Origin: Tahibacter aquaticus | GTDB taxonomy: Bacteria; Pseudomonadota; Gammaproteobacteria; Xanthomonadales; Rhodanobacteraceae | DNA length: 64,000 nucleotides | Assembly (NCBI RefSeq): GCF_004363655.1 | Contig: NZ_SNZH01000020.1 | Coordinates: 1-64,000 of the forward strand | Direction of reading: 5' to 3' | In this document: in pieces, positions 27,894-36,718 of the stretch | Position numbering within the stretch: the first letter of the stretch is position 1 | How the letters are laid out: every line of letters begins with the position of its first letter | Translations under genes and position numbers: made by a program | The notes under the pieces: generated by a model | What the model was told of the DNA's origin: nothing | The model's input: the letters and a program-made list of their open reading frames with translations, nothing else | Database searches by the model: none

Positions 27894-30800
27894 GTGGCGA
27901 CGGTAATCGAACTATTGCGTGCTCTCGCTGGCCAGCGGATACGGCTGTCGCTGGAAGACGGCCAGCTGAACTGCTACGCCCACAAGGGTGCGCTGACGCC
28001 GCCGCTGAAGGCTGCGATCGCGCAGCACAAGACCGAGCTGGTGGCGCTGCTGCAGGCGCGCCGCCAGGCGGAAGCGCCCGTGCCCACGCCCCAGGCCGGC
28101 GGCGACGGCGACGGCGAGCGGGGCTTTGCCCTGTCAGTGGGCGCACGCGCGCTATACCTGCTGCAGCGGCTCGACCCCGCCTCCAGTGCGTACAATATTC
28201 CCCTTTGCATTAAATTACACGGTGCGGTCGACCTGGCGGTGCTGCAGCAGGCCTGGAGCGCCGTGCTCGATCGCTATCCGATACTCACGACGCACGTCAT
28301 CGACGAAAACGGCGTTGCTCGTCTGCTGGCACACCCGCGCTGCCGCAGCAGTGTCGATAGCCACGAACCCGCGCCCGCGGACGACGCCCAGTTGCTGCCG
28401 TTCCTGCGCCGGCGTGCCAGCCTGCCATTCGATCTGCAGAACGGTCCGCTGGTGCGCATCGCGCTGTTGCGCCAGGACGCGATGCGTTCGGTGCTGCTGA
28501 TCACCGTGCACCACCTGATCTTCGACGGCAGTTCCGCCGTGCTGCTGCTGAAAGCCCTGCTGGCCAACTACCGCTGTCTGCTGCAGGGAAAGCCGTTGTC
28601 TGGCGTTGCCGCGCCGTCGGGCAATGCCGACTTCGTCGCGGCCGAAGCTGCCCTGCTGGCCTCGCCCGACGGTGCCAAGCAGGCCAGCTACTGGCAGCGG
28701 CAGCTCGACGGAATTCCCTCGGGTTTCGAACTGGTGCCGCAGCTGCCGCTACCGGCTGCCGGCGGCGGCGAGCAGGGTTCCACGCTGACCGAAACCCTGC
28801 CGCAGGATCTGTCGGCCTGGCTGCGCCAGGCCGCGCGCGACTACGGCGCAACGCCTTCGGCCATCCTGCTGTCGGCCTTTGCGGTACTGCTGCATCGCTA
28901 CAGCGGCGAGGACGATATCGTCATCGGCATGCCGGTGTCGGCCCGCAGCAAGCAGCACTACGCCACCGATATCGGCTACTTCGTCAACATGGTGCCGTTG
29001 CGTATCCGCTGCAGCGGTCCGCGCCGCTTTGTGGATTTCCTGCACGACACGCAGGCGACGATGCTGGAAGCGCTGTACCACAGCACGTATCCGTTCGCGC
29101 TGATGCGCGACGGTCCGCGCCATCGCGTTGCCGGCGAGAACGGCATCTTCCAGGTCTCCTACGCGCTGCAGGATTTCCTGCATCCGGCCGAATTCGCCCG
29201 TGCAGCGGACGAGCCGGGGCCCGATATCGAATACCTCGGCAGCATCGTGCAGGAAGGCGATTCCGATCTCGCCCTGGAAGTATTCGATGCGGGCACGTCG
29301 CTGGTGCTGCAGCTGAAGTACGGTGTGCAGCGCTACGCGCGCGCCAGCGTGGTCCGGCTGCTGGCGCACTACTGCCGCCTGCTGCAGTCGATCCGTGCCG
29401 ATCCCCTGAGCGAGATCGGTACCTTCGCCTTCCTGTCGGAGACGGAAGAGCAGCGCGTGCTGCACGTGTTCAACGATACGCATGCCGCGTATCCGAAGCA
29501 GGCGTGCATTCACGATCTGTTCGTGCAGCAGGCGCTGGCGCAGCCGCAGCGCATCGCGCTGGTACACGGCAGCGATACGCTGACCTATGCGGGGCTGGAA
29601 GCGACCAGCCGCGATCTCGCCATCTACCTGCAGGCAAAGGGCGTAGGTGCTGGCAGCAGGGTAGGGCTGTGCCTGGATCGTTCGCCGCCGCTGCTGGTCG
29701 GCCTGCTCGGCATCCTGCGCGCCGGCGCCGTTGCGGTGCCGCTGGATCCGGACTATCCGCAGGAGCGCCTCGCCTACCTGCTGCAGGACAGCGGTGCGGC
29801 CCTGCTGCTGACCCAGCGCCAGTTCTTGGCGCGACTGCAGCCAGGCCTGCCGCCCACCGTGCGCCTGCTGTGCTGGGACGATGCCGCAATGGCGCGCGAG
29901 CAGGACATCGCGGCGCTCAAGGCGAGCGGTGCCGAACTGCAGCACACGGCTGGAGCGGGCGATCCGGCGTACCTGATCTATACCTCGGGTTCCACCGGCT
30001 TGCCCAAAGGCGTACTGGTCGAACACCGCAGCCTGGTCAACCACAACGTGTTCGCGCGCGCGCAGTACGTCATCGGCGCGGACGACACGCAGATCCTGTT
30101 TTCCAGCCTGAGCTTCGATCTGTTCCTGGAAGAGGTGTTCTGCATTCTCAACAGCGGCGCGAAACTGGTACTGGCGCCGAAGGAAGATCTGCTGTCGCTG
30201 CAGCGGCTGCAGGCACTGATCGCTGCGCAGAAGGTCAGCGTGCTGAATCTGCCGACGGCGTTCCTGCATGAGCTGCTGGGTGCAGGCATGGACCTGGCCG
30301 GCATCCGCTGCGTCATCGTCGGCGGCGAGAAACTCGACTATGCCAAGGCGTGCGAGTTCGTCGAGCGCTTTCCCCGCATCGCCCTGCACAACACCTACGG
30401 CCCGACCGAAACCACCATCATCAGCACGGCGATAGAAGTGACGGCGGCCTCGCTGCAGGGCCGCGACAGCGTGCCGATCGGGCGGCCTATCGCGAATACC
30501 CAGATTTACTTGCTCGATCGCTATGGCAATCCGCAGCCGCCCGGCGTGGCGGGCGAGTTGTGCATCGCCGGCGACGGCGTCTCGCGCGGCTACTGGGGCA
30601 AGCCCGAGCTTACCCGCGAGCGCTTCGTCGCCAATCCCTTCGTGCGCGGCACGCGCCTGTACCGCAGCGGCGACCTGGCGCGCTGGCTCGACGACGGTAC
30701 GCTGGAATACCTGGGCCGCATCGACGCGCAGCTGAAGCTGCGCGGCTTTCGCATCGAACCCGGCGAGATCGAAGCACGCCTGCATACCCATGCGCAGATC

Positions 30801-32732
30801 GATATTGCCGTCGTTGTCGCGCGTGGCGAAGGTGCGAACCGGCAGCTGGTCGCGTTCTACCGCGGCCGCGACGGCGCCCAGCCGCCCGCGGACGAACTGC
30901 GCGCCTATCTGCAGCAGACCTTGCCCGGCTACCTGATTCCTCAGGGCTTTGTGCATCTGTCCATGATTCCACATACGCCAGCCGGCAAGGTCGACCGGCG
31001 TGCTCTGGAACGGCTGGACGTGGTGCTGGAATCGAACCGGCAGCAGGTGGCTGCTCGCACGCCGATCGAGCGGCAGCTGGTGGACATCTGGGCGCAGGTG
31101 CTGAAACTGACCACTGCATCCATCGGCGTGCACGACAGTTTCTTCGACCTCGGCGGACATTCCCTGCTCGCGACGCAGCTGCTGGCGCGGATCCGCGAAC
31201 AGTTCGGCAGGGACCTGCCGCTGCGGACCTTGTTCGACGGTGCCGACATTGCCGCCATCGCGGACTGGCTCGGTGCGACGGGCGGCGGTGCGCGGCGAAT
31301 GCTGGTGCCGGTCGACCGCCAGGCCTGGCCACGGCTGCCGCTGAGCTATGCGCAGGAACGGCTCTGGTTCATTCATCAGCTCGACCCCGACGGCAGCGGC
31401 TACAACGTTCCCGGTGCCGTGCGCATTGCCGGCGAGCTGGATATCGAGCAGCTGCAGCAGGCGTTCGGACTGATCGTCCAGCGCCACGAAAGCCTGCGTA
31501 CGGTGTTCCGCAGCGAGCAGGGCCAGCCCTGCCAGCAGGTGCTGGACACGGTGGATTTCCGCCTCGGCCGCATCGACCTGACCGCGCAGGCGGCCGGCGC
31601 GCGGGAAGCACGGGCACGTGCGCTGTGCGAAGCCGAAGCCGCAACGCCGTTCGATCTGGCAAGCGGCCCGCTGATCCGCGGCCAGGTGATCCGGCTGGCC
31701 GCCGACGACCACGTGCTGATGCTGAACCTGCATCACATCGTCAGCGACGGCTGGTCCATCGGCGTGCTCGTCAGCGAACTGGGCCAAATGCTCGATGCAT
31801 TGCGCGCGGGCAGGGCACCTGCATTGGCGCCGTTGCCCGTCCAGTACGTCGACTATGCGATTGGCCAGCGCGAGTGGCTGCAGCGCGACGGCGTGTTGCA
31901 GGGCCAGCTCGGCTATTGGCGCGACCAGCTTGCCGGCGCGCCGGATCTGCTGGATCTGGCGACGGACTATCCGCGCCCTGCCGTGCAGAGTTCCGCCGGC
32001 GCGACGCAGGAATTCGTCATCGATGCGGCCCTGGCCGCGGCGTTGAAACGGCTGGCCGCGCAACACAACTGCACCCTGTTCATGCTGCTGCTCGCGCTGG
32101 TGAAAACCCTGCTGTACCGCTATACGGCGCAGGAAGACCTGTGCATTGGCACGCCGGTGGCGAATCGCCGGCAAGCCGAGACCGAAGGCCTGAACGGAAC
32201 ACGAGGAAATCCTCTGATCGACAGACGACCGTGCGCAGGACGCGCACAGGAACGAGGCCGCGTCAGGCGCGGCCGGAGCGTCCGGGAATCAGGCGATCGG
32301 AGGTCGGAACGGTGTGTCGGGCCGGCTGTCGCCCAGAGTGCGCTCGGGCCAGGGCACGACCGGTTGCGAGACGTGCGGGGCGTCGATCAGGATCCACAGC
32401 GTCGGAGGCAGGCCCGGACACGTGCCGCCAACGTGGTTATGACCCAGCGTCAGCAGATCCTTGAGCGCATCGCCGCTGTGCTGATGCCCGTGTTCGTCGT
32501 CGGCCGGCGTGTGCTGGCCCGACGCCGTTGCATCGTCAGGCGGGCTTGGCATCGCTTCCGCGCGAGCCGGTGCCGCATGCCGGTGACTGTGATCATGTGC
32601 CTGGGCTGCGGTTCCCAGCAGCAGGAAACCCAGCAGCAGCGACCAGAACACCAGCCGTCCCGCCAGCGCATGGCGCTGCGGGCGAATCATTGCTGGCGGC
32701 ACGCGGTAAAAGGGCATGGCGCTCGATGGTAG
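27894..32732 (+). CDS. NRPS, C-A-T-C with truncated final C domain
   Basis: GTG start at 27894 with GGGGAG 4 bases upstream, the same start arrangement as the first NRPS. A TubC-like docking domain (about 1-50) is followed by C (HHLIFDG at about 206), A (about 538-1040, YTSGSTGLPKG), T (Ser about 1090 in GGHS) and a second C domain (from about 1148, HHIVSDG at about 1280). The NRPS sequence stops abruptly at about residue 1437 (near base 32202), after the ANRRQAETEGL motif where a conserved Gly-Phe-Phe-Val-Asn stretch should follow. The remaining residues are Arg-rich, resemble no domain, and run antisense to the gene at 32289. The tail is readthrough after a deletion or rearrangement. The A-domain pocket (about D-L-E-N-I-G-T-I-I-K) matches no code I recognise. 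Confidence 0.85.
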   Translation: MATVIELLRALAGQRIRLSLEDGQLNCYAHKGALTPPLKAAIAQHKTELVALLQARRQAEAPVPTPQAGGDGDGERGFALSVGARALYLLQRLDPASSAYNIPLCIKLHGAVDLAVLQQAWSAVLDRYPILTTHVIDENGVARLLAHPRCRSSVDSHEPAPADDAQLLPFLRRRASLPFDLQNGPLVRIALLRQDAMRSVLLITVHHLIFDGSSAVLLLKALLANYRCLLQGKPLSGVAAPSGNADFVAAEAALLASPDGAKQASYWQRQLDGIPSGFELVPQLPLPAAGGGEQGSTLTETLPQDLSAWLRQAARDYGATPSAILLSAFAVLLHRYSGEDDIVIGMPVSARSKQHYATDIGYFVNMVPLRIRCSGPRRFVDFLHDTQATMLEALYHSTYPFALMRDGPRHRVAGENGIFQVSYALQDFLHPAEFARAADEPGPDIEYLGSIVQEGDSDLALEVFDAGTSLVLQLKYGVQRYARASVVRLLAHYCRLLQSIRADPLSEIGTFAFLSETEEQRVLHVFNDTHAAYPKQACIHDLFVQQALAQPQRIALVHGSDTLTYAGLEATSRDLAIYLQAKGVGAGSRVGLCLDRSPPLLVGLLGILRAGAVAVPLDPDYPQERLAYLLQDSGAALLLTQRQFLARLQPGLPPTVRLLCWDDAAMAREQDIAALKASGAELQHTAGAGDPAYLIYTSGSTGLPKGVLVEHRSLVNHNVFARAQYVIGADDTQILFSSLSFDLFLEEVFCILNSGAKLVLAPKEDLLSLQRLQALIAAQKVSVLNLPTAFLHELLGAGMDLAGIRCVIVGGEKLDYAKACEFVERFPRIALHNTYGPTETTIISTAIEVTAASLQGRDSVPIGRPIANTQIYLLDRYGNPQPPGVAGELCIAGDGVSRGYWGKPELTRERFVANPFVRGTRLYRSGDLARWLDDGTLEYLGRIDAQLKLRGFRIEPGEIEARLHTHAQIDIAVVVARGEGANRQLVAFYRGRDGAQPPADELRAYLQQTLPGYLIPQGFVHLSMIPHTPAGKVDRRALERLDVVLESNRQQVAARTPIERQLVDIWAQVLKLTTASIGVHDSFFDLGGHSLLATQLLARIREQFGRDLPLRTLFDGADIAAIADWLGATGGGARRMLVPVDRQAWPRLPLSYAQERLWFIHQLDPDGSGYNVPGAVRIAGELDIEQLQQAFGLIVQRHESLRTVFRSEQGQPCQQVLDTVDFRLGRIDLTAQAAGAREARARALCEAEAATPFDLASGPLIRGQVIRLAADDHVLMLNLHHIVSDGWSIGVLVSELGQMLDALRAGRAPALAPLPVQYVDYAIGQREWLQRDGVLQGQLGYWRDQLAGAPDLLDLATDYPRPAVQSSAGATQEFVIDAALAAALKRLAAQHNCTLFMLLLALVKTLLYRYTAQEDLCIGTPVANRRQAETEGLNGTRGNPLIDRRPCAGRAQERGRVRRGRSVRESGDRRSERCVGPAVAQSALGPGHDRLRDVRGVDQDPQRRRQARTRAANVVMTQRQQILERIAAVLMPVFVVGRRVLARRRCIVRRAWHRFRASRCRMPVTVIMCLGCGSQQQETQQQRPEHQPSRQRMALRANHCWRHAVKGHGARW
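32289..32717 (-). CDS. His-rich secreted protein of unknown function
   Basis: 142 residues from the upstream ATG, or 133 from ATG 32690. A hydrophobic segment (FWSLLLGFLLLGTAAQA) reads as a signal peptide, followed by HDHSHRH and further His clusters (DEHGHQH, LGHNH). The C terminus is Pro-rich. His-rich secreted proteins of this size are often encoded near metal-efflux genes and may bind Zn, Cu or Ni, but no transporter is adjacent here. It runs antisense to the open tail of the broken NRPS and probably came in with the sequence that replaced the NRPS end. Confidence 0.7.
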   Translation of the reverse strand: MPFYRVPPAMIRPQRHALAGRLVFWSLLLGFLLLGTAAQAHDHSHRHAAPARAEAMPSPPDDATASGQHTPADDEHGHQHSGDALKDLLTLGHNHVGGTCPGLPPTLWILIDAPHVSQPVVPWPERTLGDSRPDTPFRPPIA

Positions 32733-32834
32733 ATGGGGTTGCGCATGGCGCGCAATTCAGGTGGTGGACCGGGCCCCAGCCAGGCTGCCGCGTAGTTGCG
32801 CCGGCGCATGTCGCAGGCTGGCCGGGCAGCGCAG

Positions 32835-33776
32835 CTAGGTGGCGGGCACGAAACTGCGGGGGTTGGCCAACGCGAAATGAATAGCCGCAGTCACGGCCAC
32901 CGCCTGCGCGGTATTGCATTGCTCGGCCGTGGCCCGGGGACTGTCGGGGTAGACCTCGGTCGTCGTCTTGTAGGGCGCCGCGGTGATGCCGGCACACAGG
33001 CCGAGCTGCCGCACCGGGTAGTTGATGACGCCCGGCGAGACGACAGGCGAACCGATGATCTCGCCGTTTCGATCGGCCGGTGCGATATGGGTGACGCGTG
33101 CTACGGCAGCAATGATCGCCTGCTGGAACTCGGCCTGCGGGTTCTCGCTGTCGCCGACCAGGTAGAAGCCATCGGGGATTTCGCCAGGGCTGGACTCTTC
33201 GCCATCACGGGCGGCCTTCGCCGGCCGGAACTCGGACTCGTCCGTGTCCGTGGTTTCATGCAGATCGATATGGACCAGCACGCGATCGCGAATCGGCGCG
33301 ACCAGGCGCATCAGCGCCGCGGCTTCCTCTGCCGGACTGCCGTCGCGGAACGAGCGGTTGGGGTCGATGGCATCGCGATTCCAGCGGTGAATCCGCTCGT
33401 AAGCCCAGGGACTGATACAGGGGGCAACGAGCAGATTGAGCCGACCCGCATAGTCTGCCGCGTGCTGCTCGACGAACTGCAGAGCGCCGTGTACGCCGCT
33501 GGTTTCGTAGCCGTGCACGCCGCCGGTCACCAGCACCCAGGGCAAGTCGTCGCGCCAGTCGCGACTCTTGATGGCAAAAAGCGGAAAGGTGTCGGGTGCG
33601 TAGTCGAGGCGGCCATATTCCACTACGTCGAAGTGCGAGCGCAGCCGTTCGATCGTACTCAGTACATCCGCCGCGTAACTGCGCTGGCGGGTCTGCCGCG
33701 ACAGCCATTCGGCTTTCTCCGCGTCGCCCCAGGCCTGGCCGGGCGTGCCGATGGGGTAGGGAGCTTGGTCAGTCAT
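32835..33776 (-). CDS. M14-family zinc metallopeptidase
   Basis: 313 residues from ATG 33776. It carries the zinc ligands of the carboxypeptidase A superfamily: HGYE in TGGVHGYETSG (HxxE) and a later His in IDLHETTD. The length and the lack of a signal peptide suggest a cytosolic enzyme close to the succinylglutamate desuccinylase/carboxypeptidase-like branch. The substrate is unknown; family members cleave C-terminal residues or amide bonds. It is a single gene between the His-rich protein and a divergent methyltransferase. Confidence 0.85.
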   Translation of the reverse strand: MTDQAPYPIGTPGQAWGDAEKAEWLSRQTRQRSYAADVLSTIERLRSHFDVVEYGRLDYAPDTFPLFAIKSRDWRDDLPWVLVTGGVHGYETSGVHGALQFVEQHAADYAGRLNLLVAPCISPWAYERIHRWNRDAIDPNRSFRDGSPAEEAAALMRLVAPIRDRVLVHIDLHETTDTDESEFRPAKAARDGEESSPGEIPDGFYLVGDSENPQAEFQQAIIAAVARVTHIAPADRNGEIIGSPVVSPGVINYPVRQLGLCAGITAAPYKTTTEVYPDSPRATAEQCNTAQAVAVTAAIHFALANPRSFVPAT

Positions 33777-33981
33777 CGCGTTGCTCGCTGGAGCCGTGTT
33801 GCGGCAGGGCCGCACACTGTAGCATCGGGGCGAAATGCCAGCGGCTTGCCCAATGAGATGCCGGGCCGGACAGAGCAATCGCTTCTGCCGGGTTGCTGGG
33901 ACAATGCCTCTTTGCCCTTTTCGCCGCCGTCTCTGATGGCGCCCCAGGAGATTTCCTATCGAGCCGCACTATTCCGGTCCT

Positions 33982-34803
33982 TTGCTTACCCTGGCAGCGG
34001 CCGAGGCACTCCTGGCCGCTCGCGATGCACGGGCAGGCAGCTGGACCGGCTCGCTGGACTTGCAGCGCTCGCACGGCGACGCCGTACTGGAGACCGACGC
34101 CTGGCAATGGCGCGGCCAGCACTATCCCTATCCGCAGCGCCTGAAAGACCGCACCATCTATTACTGGGACGGCACCGGCTTTGCGTCGGTGTCGCGCTTC
34201 TCCGCCTCGCTGATCAAGCTGGTGCCCAGCGAATGGGGCGCGCCGACGTTCGAGATCGACGGCATCAAGATGCTTCCCACCGCCAAGGAATCGCCCTTCG
34301 AGGATGCGCGTCGCAAGGTGGCGCTGATCGAGCCACACGGCAAGGTAGTACTCGATACCTGCGGCGGCCTGGGCTACTTCGCCGCCTGTTGTGTCGAAGC
34401 GGGTGTTGCACGCGTTCATTCGTTCGAGAAAAACGCCGACGTACTCTGGCTGCGCACGCTTAACCCGTGGTCGCCCGATCCCGCAGTGCCCGCCATCGGC
34501 AGCCGGCTGCAGCTTGTGCATGCCGACGTGTCGCAGGCGATTGCACAGATTGCCGATGCCTCGGTGGATGCCTTGCTGCACGATCCGCCGCGCTTCGGTA
34601 TTGCCGGCGAGCTGTATTCGCAGGCGTTCTACGGCCAGCTGGCGCGCGTGCTGCGCCGGGGAGGCCGCCTGTTCCACTACACCGGCAGTCCGAACAAGCT
34701 CACCAGCGGCCGCGATGTGCCGCGCGAGGTGGAGAAACGGCTGGAGAAGGCCGGCTTCAAGGCACAGCTCGCCCTGGACGGCGTGCTGGCGACACGGCGC
34801 TGA
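33982..34803 (+). CDS. SAM-dependent methyltransferase
   Basis: 273 residues from a TTG. The Rossmann methyltransferase core shows VVLDTCGGLGYFAA (SAM-binding loop I) at about 113-126 and LLHDPPRF, resembling the DPPR/NPPY catalytic motif. The C-terminal FHYTGSPNKLTSGRDVP is typical of predicted archaeal/bacterial methyltransferases of the COG2521 type. The open frame continues upstream without ATG or GTG to an ATC codon at 33958, which has CAGGAG 7 bases before it and would add EPHYSGP to the N terminus. The true start may therefore be a rare ATC. The substrate is unknown. Confidence 0.8.
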   Translation: MLTLAAAEALLAARDARAGSWTGSLDLQRSHGDAVLETDAWQWRGQHYPYPQRLKDRTIYYWDGTGFASVSRFSASLIKLVPSEWGAPTFEIDGIKMLPTAKESPFEDARRKVALIEPHGKVVLDTCGGLGYFAACCVEAGVARVHSFEKNADVLWLRTLNPWSPDPAVPAIGSRLQLVHADVSQAIAQIADASVDALLHDPPRFGIAGELYSQAFYGQLARVLRRGGRLFHYTGSPNKLTSGRDVPREVEKRLEKAGFKAQLALDGVLATRR

Positions 34804-34901
34804 ATTCCGTCCTCGCGCCCTATACCGCCCCGGCTGGCGCATACTGCGAGCGGCTTGCTGCGACTGCAGCAGACGACCACGACACGCACTGAGGAGCAGA
34901 C

Positions 34902-35018
34902 ATGAGCAAGGGCATGGACCAGAAAAAATCGCTGAAAAAGAAGCCGGCCAAGACAATGAAGGAAAAGAAAGACGAAAAGAAGGGCAAGAAGGCGGCGAAG
35001 GCGTTTGCACCGCAGTAA
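34902..35018 (+). CDS. 38-residue lysine-rich small protein
   Basis: ATG at 34902 with GAGGAG at 34891-34896, a strong and well-spaced ribosome site. The product begins MSKGMDQKKSLKKKPAKT and is almost half Lys, with almost no hydrophobic residues. I recall very similar short proteins (MSKGMD-K-rich) scattered in pseudomonads and xanthomonads; their function is unknown. It could be a nucleic-acid-binding or ribosome-associated peptide. It lies 98 bases after the methyltransferase gene. Confidence 0.7.
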   Translation: MSKGMDQKKSLKKKPAKTMKEKKDEKKGKKAAKAFAPQ

Positions 35019-35076
35019 CCGTGCTGATGGGGTCTGCGGGCGAATGTCTGCGAGACCTTCGGGTTCGCCAGAAATA

Positions 35077-35100
35077 TTTCCACAAGAATTTTTGTGGAAA
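35077..35100. other. perfect inverted repeat
   Basis: TTTCCACAA (35077-35085) and TTGTGGAAA (35092-35100) around six bases. The repeat sits 58 bases after the small lysine-rich gene. It may be a terminator-like hairpin without a U-run, or a regulator site. The rest of 35101-35353 shows no gene. Confidence 0.45.
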
Positions 35101-35353
35101 CTCGGCGGAGCGGGGCGGCGTATCGCCGCCCTGGTGTCACCAGTGGCACGAGCGGATATGTGCGCATCGCTCGCGTCCTGACGAAACGAAACAGATGCAC
35201 CCTGATCTGCTTGCACGGCTGAGGCTTGTGCTTCGACAGCGACTACGGTGTGATACCGGCCCGACTTCGGAGCGCACCATGGATGACCCTTCGACCAGCC
35301 GGATCAGGCAGCGCGTTGCTCACGCGGAAACCTGGCGAGAGCGGCTCGGCAGG

Positions 35354-36676
35354 ATGACTCCCACGCGCAGAGCCTGCCGTAGCCCGTCAGTGGCGCGGGA
35401 ACATCAATGCAATGAGCGCGACGGTTTCCGCTTGAGGTTCACTGCATTGCTCGCGTTGCTGTGTCTGAGTGCAGTTTCGACCGCGGTAGCCGCTGCGCCG
35501 GCCAAGCCGGGCGCGCCGCTCGACGCAATCGCGCGTGAAGTGGCATCGCCGGCCTGCAAGGCAATGAAAAATCGGGTTAGTGCCTTTCCCGGCAATGCCC
35601 CTGTGTTCCTGCGCAGCTACGATGGCGCGGAGGGCAGGGGAGAGATCGACATGCCGGCGCTGCGCACCGCGGCGTTCACCTATGACAATGCGCTTGCCGT
35701 CATGGCATTGCTGGCCTGCGGACATCGCGCTGAAGCCTTGCGCATTGGTGCGGCACTGGAGCGCGCAGCGCTGCACGACACCCGTCTGCGCAACACCTAT
35801 CGCGCGGGAGCCATAGGCGAGAAGGTGCTGGCCAATGGCTGGTGGGATACAGCGCAGAACCGCTGGGTCGAAGATGCGTACCAGTCCGGCACAGCCACAG
35901 GCAACGTCGCCTGGACTGCGCTTGCCATGCTGGCGTTACACGATGCGACCGCCGACGCCCGCTGGCAGGATGCAGCCGTTAAGCTCGCAACCTGGGTGGT
36001 CGTCAATACACGTGCTCCGGGCGTTGAAAGTGGTTTCAGTGGAGGCGTCGATGGTTTCGACGCCGCGCCGGTAAAGCTCGGCTGGAAATCCAGCGAACAT
36101 GCCATTGACCTCATTGCCTTGTTCGGACGGCTTGCCGATTCGAAAGCGGCGGGCGACTGGCGCGAACAGGCGGCACATGCGCGTCGCTTTCTCGATAGCC
36201 AATGGGACGACAGCAGCGGGCATTTCCTGATCGGAACCTTGCCTGACGGACGCACGCCGAACCGCGCGACCTCTGCACTCGACGTGCAGTGGTGGTCGCA
36301 ACTGCTGCCGGACGCGCCGAGCCGCTGGCGTCATGCGATTCTCTATGCCGAGCGCGTACACGCGGTCGGCGCGGGATTCGATTTCAACGACGATCGCGAC
36401 GGCGAATGGCTTGAAGGCACGGCTCAGGCGGCGCTTGCGTATCGCGTCGTCGGCCAGGAGGCTGCAGCGCGTCGCTGCCTCGTCGAAATAGCCACTCAGT
36501 TCAGCGCTGGCGGGTATGTGTTTGCGACGCGCGAGCCAAGGATCACCACCGGGCTGGCAATTGGCCCAACCAGCACATCGGCGGACGCCTATTACTATCG
36601 CCGGCCACATCTTGGCGCCACCGCGTGGGCAGCCCTTGCTGCGCTGGACCGGAATCCTTTTCGTACTCAACGCTGA
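35354..36676 (+). CDS. secreted six-hairpin glycosidase-like protein
   Basis: 440 residues from ATG 35354. ATG 35279 and TTG 35432 are in frame too, and none has a clear ribosome site. A hydrophobic stretch (FTALLALLCLSAVSTAVAAAP) at about 28-48 reads as a signal peptide with cleavage after AVAAA. The mature part has repeated helix pairs with aromatic motifs (NGWWDTAQNRW, TGNVAWTALAMLALH, DVQWWSQLL, TAQAALAYRVVG), the pattern of (alpha/alpha)6-barrel carbohydrate enzymes. Catalytic residues cannot be assigned, so activity on a glycan is inference. It may act in the periplasm. Confidence 0.7.
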   Translation: MTPTRRACRSPSVAREHQCNERDGFRLRFTALLALLCLSAVSTAVAAAPAKPGAPLDAIAREVASPACKAMKNRVSAFPGNAPVFLRSYDGAEGRGEIDMPALRTAAFTYDNALAVMALLACGHRAEALRIGAALERAALHDTRLRNTYRAGAIGEKVLANGWWDTAQNRWVEDAYQSGTATGNVAWTALAMLALHDATADARWQDAAVKLATWVVVNTRAPGVESGFSGGVDGFDAAPVKLGWKSSEHAIDLIALFGRLADSKAAGDWREQAAHARRFLDSQWDDSSGHFLIGTLPDGRTPNRATSALDVQWWSQLLPDAPSRWRHAILYAERVHAVGAGFDFNDDRDGEWLEGTAQAALAYRVVGQEAAARRCLVEIATQFSAGGYVFATREPRITTGLAIGPTSTSADAYYYRRPHLGATAWAALAALDRNPFRTQR

Positions 36677-36718
36677 TCTGGCAACAGCCCTCTCGGCACC
36701 GGCTCAAAACAAGCTCTG

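Noticed and set aside
29505-31030. Substrate prediction for the NRPS 2 adenylation domain
   Set aside because: The pocket residues I extracted by eye (about D-L-E-N-I-G-T-I-I-K) match no code I know well; ornithine-like codes share some positions, but not enough to call.
32256-32274. GC hairpin after the NRPS break as a terminator
   Set aside because: GGCCGCG and CGCGGCC pair well, but no T-run follows on either strand, so termination cannot be claimed.
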